Shown: positions 60,201 through 64,000 of the stretch, in pieces
Numbering within the stretch: the stretch's first letter is position 1
Layout of the letters: the number at the start of each line of letters is the position of its first letter
NCBI RefSeq assembly: GCF_032854445.1
Contig: NC_088301.1
Span: 11,590,281-11,654,280, forward strand
Source of the DNA: Liolophura sinensis
Taxonomy: Eukaryota > Mollusca > Polyplacophora > Chitonida > Chitonidae
Reading direction: 5' to 3'
Length of the DNA: 64,000 nucleotides
The notes under the pieces: model-generated
The model's database searches: none
What the model was told of the DNA's origin: nothing
Seen by the model: only the letters and a program-made list of their open reading frames with translations
Translations under genes and position numbers: made by a program

Positions 60201-62691
60201 GGTGTATAAATCATTGCCACTGGTATACAGACCATTACCATTGGTGTTCTGTTGACCATTGCCATTGGTATATAGACCATTACCACCGGTATAACATTAT
60301 CATTGGTATATATGATATTACCGATTATCAAAACCAATCAACAAACTCATGTACTGATTTCAAAGGCTGTATGCAACATTTGCAGGCCAGGGAACCTTAA
60401 CCCAGAGCTATAAGGGGATAATAGTGAAAGATGCTTGCGATAAAATGTCGTGGAGCTGCTTCAGTGGTCTAATGGTTAGAACATCCGTCTCTAAGTCGGG
60501 ATTCCTGATATCAAACTCGGGTAGAGTCATGCGAAAGACTTTAAAAAAAACTTGTTGCTGCCTCGCTTGGAGGTCTGCACTGTGGGGTTAGAGCAAGGAA
60601 ACATGACTGGATGGCCCGGTGTCGGGGTAATGTGACTGGTTGGGGTATCATGTCTATTGTTTTCGGCATGATATACTTCAGTGTCGGAAGCACTTTGACA
60701 GCATGGACTTTGCCACAAGGAGGCGCAATATTTGTACATAAACCTCCTCGTCGTTATATGACTGAAAAACTTGTTGAGCACGACGGTAAACTCCAAACAT
60801 ACATACACACATACATATATACATGAAAAAGTCATTGCAAATAATGGACGATAGACTGCCCACACACATGTGAAACAGTAACAGCAATACCAGTATTAAA
60901 ATTTAAATTCATTTCGATTCCTTTTTGGTTACAACTTTCGGCTAAAGTCCGTAAAAGCTTGGGGAAGTGTTTGAGCATGCGATTACATATATTTTGTACC
61001 GAGAGAAGACTTTGAGTTTAGTCCATCATGACTTGATGAAACAAGCTCCAGTTCTCGCCGCAGCCGGCCGGCCCCTGGCCAATAGCGTCATAGGTTCGAA
61101 TCCAGCTCTCGCTGGTTCAGCTTCAGGTTTCAGTCAGAAGTTTTGTCGCGTTCCTGATGAAAGGCGCTGTTTGTCTGCTTACGACGGACGCAAACCAGGT
61201 CGTCTTATATATGAATATTTTTGGTTATATTGAATTCAACACCAAAGGAGTGTACTGGTATACGTAAAGTAGAAAGCACTCTCTATGGAATCCAGTTAGG
61301 GCCATCGTCGTACTATCGTACAATCGTACCGTTCCATCATCCGACGATCGAACGAAGCGATTGAACGTTACTGCGAATCAATGGAACGATACTGTACAGC
61401 CATGAGAGATGATGCGAAACAAAGCATTCATGGCTGAACTACTGTTCTGACTGCTTATTTCAAAGTGTTTGTATATATACCAACATTTCATTGGCATACG
61501 ATCAAATCGAGAAATGCTCGATTTGTGTTACGATGACTTCCACTATAAACTAACACTGATATACATGTACCCCCTTCCAATTGGCCAAGTTCAGATAATC
61601 TTTCGATGGGGGCCTGTACTGACATTCAGTACTTCCACCAAAGCTGAATGTACAAATTTCCCCACTACAGAAAAAGGGACAATACTCTGTATTTGTAGCC
61701 TTTCTCGCACTAGTAAAAGAGTCGCTAATAAGATCCTCCATATGCATCCAGATTATTGTCTAAATTCAATACACTTGGGCTTGGCTCAAGCTCAAGTTGT
61801 ACACATGATTACACCCAAATCCGTAAAGTTGTTGATAGAGAGACAGACAAATAAACGCTGGCGAAGTTATCATCTTCTAGGCAGGGGTAATTCCACATGT
61901 GTTTGAATCGTTGCTTAGAGCGACTTGTGGATGCTTTGTATGATAAATAATCTAATGTGGAAGGTGGTCAAAATTAGCGTGTGAATAATGCGATCTAATA
62001 CGTTACTAATGGTGGATAGTTGCCCAGATTTTTAAAACATATATTTGTGAAACGTTTTCAGAAAATATTACAATCGGTTTAAGAAGACACTAGCTGATGA
62101 TACAGGCAGCACTATTTAAGTGGTAAAATGAAGATTATACGCATGCTAGCTGAGAAATTGTCTAAAATGAAAGATAATGGCAGGGTGATTTTATATGGAA
62201 TTCATTTAGAGCAGTAGTAACCTCCGACTCTTCTACTGAGTATATATCTAATTGTAAAAAATCGTTCTGTAATGCGCAAATCTGACTTACATTCTACGAT
62301 ATTAATCGGTTGGAAAAATACTGCGTGCAGTTAAAGGCTGACTTACTGGATCAATGGAGAATGCCTCCCGCTCATAGTACTCTGACGTGGTGTTCTTGCG
62401 CAGACTCGACGTCGGGACGTCAACGTGGCTCTTGTCGTTGAGGACACAGACTGCGGGATCGGACAGGAAGTTGTAGGACTTACACCGGTTGTCCTTTAGA
62501 CAATCCATGGCGCACTGCGTCACCACAAAACGGTTCTGTGTCACCTGGAGCGGAACTACGTGGAGGAACATGTCCTTTGACGGATAGTCTATCTTTGCTT
62601 TGGTCCAATCGTACACTAGCCCTGAGGCGATGTTAAGCCAGCACAGACATATAGCAAGGCGGAAAAGACCATTTCCTGGGGGACATTCCAT
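28248..62691 (-). CDS. Secreted modular protein: PAN, EGF, TSR x2, SRCR, TSR x18, CASPR-type fibrinogen-like
   Basis: Twenty-seven coding exons, listed separately, join in frame to about 1595 aa with TAA at 28248. Domains by approximate residue: signal peptide 1-23; PAN/apple to 115; EGF 116-160; TSRs 161-277; SRCR 277-380; TSRs 380-1373; fibrinogen-like 1373-1595. No transmembrane segment follows, so a secreted matrix or recognition protein is inferred. All junctions from the EGF exon onward are phase 1. TSRs carry WxxWxxC (tryptophan C-mannosylation) and mostly CxxS/TCG (O-fucosylation) motifs; many carry an NCS/NCT sequon. SCO-spondin, hemicentin and coadhesin are likely BLAST labels because of the TSRs, but none has this domain order to my knowledge. 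Splitting into two genes is possible but unlikely, since no start, stop or terminal exon is seen between the ends. No close poly(A) signal; the nearest clear AATAAA is at 27369-27374. Confidence 0.85.
30011..30080. repeat. Dispersed 70-bp repeat, copy 1
   Basis: Shares GGCCTCTTGTCAGTTTACCT plus flanking AAATGGTCAAACGTAACCGG with 51021-51090, and its left part with 45211-45255. Confidence 0.75.
30207..30275. repeat. (AAT)n-rich microsatellite
   Basis: About 20 imperfect AAT units in the last intron of the TSR gene. Confidence 0.9.
30520..30954 (-). CDS. TSR-gene exon 26: core of the fibrinogen-like region
   Basis: A 435-base exon. The motifs are those of neurexin-IV/CASPR rather than ficolin: [52 protein letters not shown] and NDLPVT. 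The ficolin-type calcium and acetyl-group binding residues are not apparent. Two NxT sites: YNATW and RNRTG. Acceptor gtcttag, donor ATACTG/gtaagt. Confidence 0.93.
31981..32124 (-). CDS. TSR-gene exon 25: start of CASPR-type fibrinogen-like region
   Basis: [20 protein letters not shown] then [20 protein letters not shown] matches the opening of fibrinogen-related domains (Cys, then IDPDG, then VxCDM). Acceptor gcgtttag, donor ATAG/gtaaga, phase 1-1. Confidence 0.9.
32170..32312 (-). mobile_element. SINE family A, 3' half
   Basis: Tail ATTTATTTATTTGATTGATG to the pyrimidine-rich core near CAGACCTTCAGACGTACGG. In the intron before exon 25. Confidence 0.85.
32870..33095 (-). mobile_element. 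SINE family B
   Basis: Reverse strand reads CCTAGTGGTTAGCGCGTCCG head, TACTTGCTGCTGCCTAGCTT, GTTAGAGCAAGAAAACAGGA, GCATGATACTTCAGTGGCGC, GCGGCATGGACTCGCTCTGC. Intron between TSR 20 and exon 25. Confidence 0.8.
33721..33897 (-). CDS. TSR-gene exon 24: TSR 20
   Basis: [20 protein letters not shown], then a longer acidic loop ([12 protein letters not shown]) and FPCQPY. At 177 bases it is the longest TSR exon of the C-terminal run. Acceptor cctttcaag, donor ATATG/gtaatg. Confidence 0.92.
34897..35061 (-). CDS. TSR-gene exon 23: TSR 19
   Basis: [36 protein letters not shown]. The usual CPG end is replaced by CL, and the donor is TGCCTTA/gtcagt, still phase 1. The exon then joins as Ile to TSR 20. 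Confidence 0.9.
35446..35610 (-). CDS. TSR-gene exon 22: TSR 18
   Basis: [35 protein letters not shown]; ends TENCPG. The 179-codon open frame on the opposite strand is a shadow. Acceptor gctatag, donor CCAG/gtagtt. Confidence 0.93.
36039..36203 (-). CDS. TSR-gene exon 21: TSR 17
   Basis: [33 protein letters not shown]. Nearly identical to TSR 15, including about 25 bases of the preceding intron. Acceptor gatgttttag, donor CCCG/gtaagt. Confidence 0.95.
36245..38740. repeat. 87/88-bp minisatellite, about 28 units, TSR-gene intron
   Basis: Units of the type cttcccaaggttcccatgta, then tcactcccttgatggagg, then gtgactgacaaactggcc; spacing alternates between 87 and 88 bases through a gccgtca/gccattca variant. 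It lies between TSR 16 and TSR 17. Units of 87 bases keep a frame open, which explains runs such as [19 protein letters not shown]. Confidence 0.97.
39034..39198 (-). CDS. TSR-gene exon 20: TSR 16
   Basis: [35 protein letters not shown]. Diverged partner of TSR 14. The intron after it carries the 2.5-kb 87/88-bp minisatellite. Acceptor ctggtcag, donor CCTG/gtacgg. Confidence 0.95.
40729..40893 (-). CDS. TSR-gene exon 19: TSR 15
   Basis: [33 protein letters not shown]. Differs from TSR 17 at two residues only (Ile/Val after VDG, Glu/Asp after GGK). Donor CCTG/gtcagt is weaker than that of TSR 17. Confidence 0.95.
41113..41410 (-). mobile_element. Two SINE family A segments, one with variant head
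   Basis: 41113-41285 runs from tail to GAGGAAGCTAGCACGAGCTC and then continues into TACTTTAATAACAATACC; 41318-41402 is a second core fragment. The variant head also occurs at 45776-45806. Confidence 0.8.
41772..41936 (-). CDS. TSR-gene exon 18: TSR 14
   Basis: [35 protein letters not shown]. Paralogous to TSR 16 (VDGMFQDW), forming with TSR 15 a pair that was duplicated as a unit. Acceptor cccttcag, donor CCGG/gtaagt. Confidence 0.95.
42180..42468 (-). mobile_element. SINE family A with internal interruption
   Basis: The tail part at 42180-42215 and the core/head part at 42285-42465 are separated by about 70 unrelated bases. The head includes GAACTCGTGGAGACCACATT. Confidence 0.8.
42480..44035. 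other. Intronic stretch with no feature seen
   Basis: Part of the 3.4-kb intron between TSR 13 and TSR 14. I searched it for a further TSR exon and found none. Confidence 0.5.
44040..44872. repeat. Imperfect 830-bp inverted repeat (fold-back element)
   Basis: Arm 44040-44290 pairs with arm 44600-44872. Matching phrases include tctatttcttttag, attcagctgtct, tagccag-gacacgtaaca, and a perfect 23-bp GGTGACGTCATAATTATTCA plus AAA at 44248-44270 and 44631-44653. The arms are about 75-80% alike by eye. It lies in the large intron after TSR 13; no transposase is visible. Confidence 0.75.
45211..45255. repeat. Dispersed 70-bp repeat, partial copy 3
   Basis: GTGCCGACAGTGTGACAAAT then GGTCACACCTAATCTGTGAA, matching the left half of copy 1. 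Only 50 bases before the TSR 13 donor on the transcript's far side. Confidence 0.55.
45306..45470 (-). CDS. TSR-gene exon 17: TSR 13
   Basis: [20 protein letters not shown], then [12 protein letters not shown] in place of the NCS sequon. A 3.4-kb intron follows, containing the fold-back element at 44.0-44.9 kb. Acceptor tgcttgtag, donor CCAG/gtaaga. Confidence 0.95.
45622..45806 (-). mobile_element. SINE family A with variant head
   Basis: ACTCAAGAATATTTCAATTA to AAGCCAGCATGAGCTCC, then TACTTTAATAACAATACCAA instead of the tRNA-like head. Intron between TSR 12 and TSR 13. Confidence 0.82.
46268..46432 (-). CDS. TSR-gene exon 16: TSR 12
   Basis: [34 protein letters not shown]; ends THHCPG. 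Last of the WSDWS block. Acceptor gttttgtag, donor CCTG/gtaaga. Confidence 0.95.
46785..46975. repeat. Degenerate 28-bp repeat
   Basis: Recurring acaaacacctgttga, agaaacatgtgttaaacg, cgaacacttgttacac and aaaacgtgttgaacat at about 28-base spacing, in the intron between TSR 11 and TSR 12. Confidence 0.6.
47478..47642 (-). CDS. TSR-gene exon 15: TSR 11
   Basis: [36 protein letters not shown]. Only 173 bases of intron separate it from TSR 10, the shortest intron in the gene, consistent with local exon duplication. Confidence 0.95.
47816..47980 (-). CDS. TSR-gene exon 14: TSR 10
   Basis: [20 protein letters not shown]: intact tryptophan ladder and O-fucose site; NCS sequon present. Acceptor tcaccttag, donor CCAG/gtgaca. 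Confidence 0.95.
48321..48485 (-). pseudogene. Decayed TSR exon with in-frame stop
   Basis: Same 165-base length and frame as its neighbours and clearly homologous (VDGFWLSW start, [16 protein letters not shown] core). It has TAG at 48454-48456 in place of the Trp codon of WSDWS, a Trp-flanking change to WCD, and CTTSSG where CTVSCG is expected, so a core cysteine is lost. The acceptor ggtttaag has a weak pyrimidine tract, while the donor CCAG/gtgatt remains good. Skipping it leaves the phase 1 frame intact. Inclusion would truncate the protein near residue 773. I left it out of the gene model. Confidence 0.88.
48717..48964 (+). mobile_element. SINE family A, full length
   Basis: The tRNA-like head (CAGCTGGTTAGCGCGCTGGC, then GAGTTCAAGTCC as B box) is followed by the core TCCTCTCCGGCCGTACGTGG and the tail GGCGTAAAACACCAATCAAA ending in (AAAT)n. 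Best plus-strand reference copy in the window; intronic to the TSR gene, antisense to it. Confidence 0.9.
49441..49500 (-). mobile_element. SINE family A, short 3' fragment
   Basis: ATATATTTATTTATTTGATT, GGAGTTTTACGCTGTATTCA; the copy ends just before the region downstream of TSR 9. Confidence 0.8.
49599..49763 (-). CDS. TSR-gene exon 13: TSR 9, O-fucose site lost
   Basis: [20 protein letters not shown]: Ala at the O-fucose position, the third loss in a row. Sequon in KHGGANCSG. Acceptor tttcatag, donor CCAG/gtgatt. Confidence 0.95.
50028..50150. repeat. Short degenerate repeat
   Basis: The phrase aagatgrgtcaaatgtagtntgct occurs twice at about 57-base spacing, with a weaker copy before it. 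Confidence 0.45.
50698..50862 (-). CDS. TSR-gene exon 12: TSR 8, O-fucose site lost
   Basis: [20 protein letters not shown]: a second Pro substitution at the O-fucose position. Sequon in RHGGANCSG. Acceptor tctttgtag, donor CCAG/gtaagg. Confidence 0.95.
51021..51090. repeat. Dispersed 70-bp repeat, copy 2
   Basis: AAACTGGTCACCCGTAACGG then GGCCTCTTGTCAGTTTACCT, about 80% like copy 1. Confidence 0.75.
51438..51602 (-). CDS. TSR-gene exon 11: TSR 7, O-fucose site lost
   Basis: [20 protein letters not shown]: Pro replaces the Ser/Thr of the O-fucosylation motif. KYGGANCSG carries the NCS sequon. Acceptor attgcag, donor CCAG/gtaagc. Confidence 0.95.
51705..51960 (+). mobile_element. SINE family A, full length but mutated
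   Basis: Head TAGTTGGTTAGCATGTCATC, core CCTCTCCGGCCCTACGTGGG, tail GGCGTAAAATACCAATCAAA. In the intron between TSR 6 and TSR 7. Confidence 0.88.
52126..52290 (-). CDS. TSR-gene exon 10: TSR 6
   Basis: [20 protein letters not shown] with an NCT sequon in KHGGINCTG. First member of the closely related WLEWSDWS block (TSR 6-12). Confidence 0.95.
52611..52775 (-). CDS. TSR-gene exon 9: TSR 5
   Basis: [20 protein letters not shown]; the central loop is [14 protein letters not shown]. First of the 165-base exons. Acceptor cccaacag, donor CCAG/gtgagt. Confidence 0.93.
53663..53818 (-). CDS. TSR-gene exon 8: TSR 4, shortened
   Basis: [20 protein letters not shown], then a shortened central loop ([17 protein letters not shown]) without the HGG motif of the others. 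Acceptor ttcttcttag, donor CCTG/gtacag. It is three residues shorter than the standard exon. Confidence 0.92.
53830..55140. other. Intronic stretch with no feature seen
   Basis: Intron between TSR 3 and TSR 4. A DGV-starting open segment near 53.9 kb lacks all TSR cysteines and is not supported as an exon. Confidence 0.5.
55148..55318 (-). CDS. TSR-gene exon 7: TSR 3
   Basis: [20 protein letters not shown] opens the repeat; the core includes [12 protein letters not shown] and ends QPPCPG. Acceptor tctttcag, donor CCAG/gtaact. Confidence 0.95.
55447..55540 (-). mobile_element. SINE family A, 3' fragment
   Basis: TTTATTTGACTGGTGTTTTA to GGCCAGTGTTATGG; the rest is missing. Confidence 0.82.
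56088..56237 (-). CDS. TSR-gene exon 6: SRCR domain, second half
   Basis: Completes the SRCR with [19 protein letters not shown] and AAGVKCK. The domain has six cysteines and is split over two exons, which is the group A arrangement. Acceptor tggttacag, donor AAGG/gtgagt. Confidence 0.93.
56532..56690 (-). CDS. TSR-gene exon 5: SRCR domain, first half
   Basis: [29 protein letters not shown] and [10 protein letters not shown] are the classic N-terminal half of a scavenger receptor cysteine-rich domain. Acceptor tggtcacag, donor GAAG/gtaaag, phase 1-1. Confidence 0.95.
56899..56955 (-). mobile_element. SINE family A, old fragment
   Basis: GTACTCATGAATATTTCATT, TATATGACTACTGCC; intron before SRCR exon 5. 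Confidence 0.5.
57428..57595 (-). CDS. TSR-gene exon 4: TSR 2
   Basis: [19 protein letters not shown] has two extra residues between the first two cysteines, which removes the usual O-fucose spacing. It ends YCQGIDCKG. Acceptor gccatcag has a weak pyrimidine tract. Donor AAAG/gtaaac. Confidence 0.88.
58746..58925 (-). CDS. TSR-gene exon 3: TSR 1
   Basis: Acceptor tttttatag, donor CCGC/gtaagt. [19 protein letters not shown] has both the tryptophan ladder and the O-fucose site. The middle loop is longer than in later TSRs and has an extra Cys ([10 protein letters not shown]), so it is of a different subtype from the 55-residue repeats. Confidence 0.93.
59233..59368 (-). CDS. TSR-gene exon 2: EGF-like domain
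   Basis: Acceptor cctgtttcag, phase 0. Six-Cys [16 protein letters not shown], then [13 protein letters not shown]. Donor CTCAAG/gtgcgt switches to phase 1, the phase used by all later exons. No calcium-binding signature is evident. Confidence 0.9.
59550..60310. repeat. About 21-bp minisatellite (tagaccattaccattggtat), about 35 units
   Basis: Lies in the intron between the EGF exon and exon 1 of the TSR gene. Because 21 is a multiple of three, both strands stay open for long stretches (267 codons minus, 151 codons plus). The predicted YRPLPLV and MVYIPMV heptads are repeat artefacts with no start context or splice links. Confidence 0.95.
60448..60830 (+). mobile_element. SINE family B, near full length
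   Basis: tRNA-like head CTTCAGTGGTCTAATGGTTA with B box ATCAAACTCGGG, body CTTGTTGCTGCCTCGCTTGG, GGTTAGAGCAAGGAAACATG, GCATGATATACTTCAGTGTC, tail with CATACATA repeats. Related bodies at 18650-18800 and 32870-33095. Confidence 0.8.
61055..61250 (+). mobile_element. SINE-like element with tRNA 3' half
   Basis: A perfect B box GGTTCGAATCC precedes AGCTCTCGCTGGTTCAGCTT, GTCTGCTTACGACGGACGCA and a tail ATTGAATTCAACACCAA. The A-box half is not convincing, so it is called a SINE relic, not a tRNA gene. Confidence 0.55.
61255..62340. other. Intronic stretch, one unexplained open frame
   Basis: Part of the first intron of the TSR gene. A plus-strand open frame of 145 codons (61469-61906) has no recognisable domain or splice partners and is probably chance. 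Confidence 0.5.
62347..62691 (-). CDS. TSR-gene exon 1: signal peptide and PAN/apple domain
   Basis: The ATG opens a hydrophobic leader ([16 protein letters not shown]). The mature part has the PAN/apple cysteine pattern [18 protein letters not shown] followed by CVLND. Donor GATCCA/gtaagt, phase 0. PAN domains bind proteins or carbohydrates. Any 5' UTR exon upstream was not found. Confidence 0.88.
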
Positions 62692-64000
62692 AGTGCCTCA
62701 CACTAACGTTTTTGCAGTTTTTCTAGTAGCCTTGTACTGGCAGTTAAAAAGACTGGGCTGTATCGAACACCCTATTTTGCCCTTTTCAGGACTGGCAGCT
62801 TGCGATAGAAGAATTCGATACACGGGATGTATAATGTACAAACCCTTCGGCCTTCCAACTTTCCAGCACTGGAGTCAAACTCTTCCACTCTGCCAACTGT
62901 AGGATATGTTCGGTCAGATGCGGAATTTCCGACAGGGCTCTATCCGCCTGACTGATCACATAAACACAGGCGAGATACTAGACAAACATGCCATAGCGAC
63001 GAGCTTGAAACGTAATTGCCGGCTTAATGAATAATTAAAATTTAATTAAGTCTTAAATGTGTGAAGAATCTATTCATCGGGTAAATAAATCGATTGATCT
63101 ATAAAATGTATGTTGTTTATGTGTTCAATAGATGTGGTAATTGGAGGACAAAAGGTTAAAGAGGTCGTTCGACGGAAGTGGACCATTCTTACTGTTTGAT
63201 ATTACAAGTGCATGAGTTTTCCTGTCAACAGCAAGGGTTTCGTCTGACAAAGCTGTCGCATATTTAGTGCATTTACTGTGGCTCTGTGCGTCAAAACAGA
63301 CATTCGTACACCAGCCGTCAACCAATAAGGACGTAAGGACGTCCCAGGTCAATAATCGCAAGGCCAATTCCAAAAACGACGCATAACACAAATCCCCAAA
63401 GAACTAATTCGTCTTCATTGCTTTATACGCCATCCGGAAGCTTCCTAACATGATTTGCTGGGGAGGTGCAGTCAAATACCTTCGTCTAAGTGTTAGGCCA
63501 CGTCATCGGTTCTACACACACGGCATAAATTGTCTGTATATAGACAGGACATTGCGTGTCAGCAGGCGCTAACAGACTATGTTAATCTACAGTCTTTATT
63601 AATTATTCAAGATAAGTCGCGTACTGCATCAGAGCCTTTGCACACATTCCCCAATAACAGTATAACACTGGATTAAGCCACGTAATGAGTTAACACAGGA
63701 TCGATATAGAATTAATTGCATTGTTTGTTATGCTAAATCTCTTTGTACGAAAAACAGTTAATTTACGAGCTAATTGTGAGCAAACTCTCCTTCAAATCGT
63801 CTTTGTTCTTGGGTTGAGCATGTGCAAGAAGAGTGGAAGAAGCTTGTTTCTTTCTTTATTTATTTATTTATTTATGAGTGTTGCTTAACGCTAGAATAAA
63901 AAAAAATTCCACTTTTACTTCTACATAGAGTTTATTGGGTATTTGCCTATGTGTGTGCGAATGTGTGTATATGTATGCGTGTATATGAATACGTGCATGC
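62692..64000. other. Upstream flank of the TSR gene
   Basis: Should contain the promoter and 5' UTR of the minus-strand TSR gene, but I could not place a TATA box or initiator with confidence. No other gene seen. Confidence 0.5.

Noticed and set aside
59534-60337. 267-codon minus-strand open frame with MVYIPMV heptads
   Set aside because: Frame kept open by a 21-bp satellite; the plus strand is equally open; no splice signals join it to the EGF or PAN exons.
61085-61100. B-box GGTTCGAATCC suggesting a tRNA gene
   Set aside because: No matching acceptor stem or A-box half; the downstream body and tail indicate a SINE relic. The same applies to heads at 25.1, 48.7 and 60.5 kb.
61469-61906. 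145-codon plus-strand open frame
   Set aside because: No recognisable domain, no splice partners, lies inside a TSR-gene intron; length is within chance for this AT content.

Overview
This is a eukaryotic nuclear window, most likely from a mollusc. The evidence is intron-rich genes with GT-AG splicing, AT-rich non-coding DNA, microsatellites and minisatellites, and about 20 copies or fragments of a tRNA-derived SINE whose 3' part I recognise from mollusc genomes. The species call is an inference. There is no bacterial or viral gene content, no CRISPR array and no convincing stand-alone tRNA or rRNA gene.

Layout: (1) 1-5.2 kb, intergenic, with SINE fragments. (2) 5.2-12.7 kb, minus strand: ABHD13, an alpha/beta hydrolase gene rebuilt here from seven coding exons (392 aa, complete Ser-Asp-His triad), with a probable non-coding first exon near 12.6 kb. 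(3) 12.7-16.4 kb, intergenic. (4) 16.7-22.3 kb, plus strand: a secreted pancreatic-lipase-family enzyme of six exons (about 352 aa, complete triad, no C-terminal PLAT domain). (5) 22.3-28.2 kb, intergenic, with SINEs and a cluster of near-perfect palindromes. (6) 28.2-62.7 kb, minus strand: one 34-kb gene in 27 coding exons for a secreted modular protein of about 1595 aa. Its order is signal peptide, PAN/apple, EGF, two thrombospondin type-1 repeats (TSRs), a group-A type SRCR domain, 18 more TSRs, and a C-terminal fibrinogen-like region of the contactin-associated protein (CASPR/neurexin-IV) type. (7) 62.7-64 kb, upstream flank.

The three genes look functionally independent. The large TSR gene is the centre of interest. 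Every exon junction after the EGF exon is phase 1, so exons can be duplicated or skipped without breaking the frame. The window shows this happening: a block of very similar TSR exons at 46-52 kb, a two-exon duplication (exons at 41.9/40.8 kb and 39.1/36.1 kb) whose two second members differ at only two residues, and one decayed TSR exon with an in-frame stop between intact siblings. Exon boundaries were read by eye from splice consensus, phase and family similarity. Every exon length agrees with its phase, but no transcript evidence was available.
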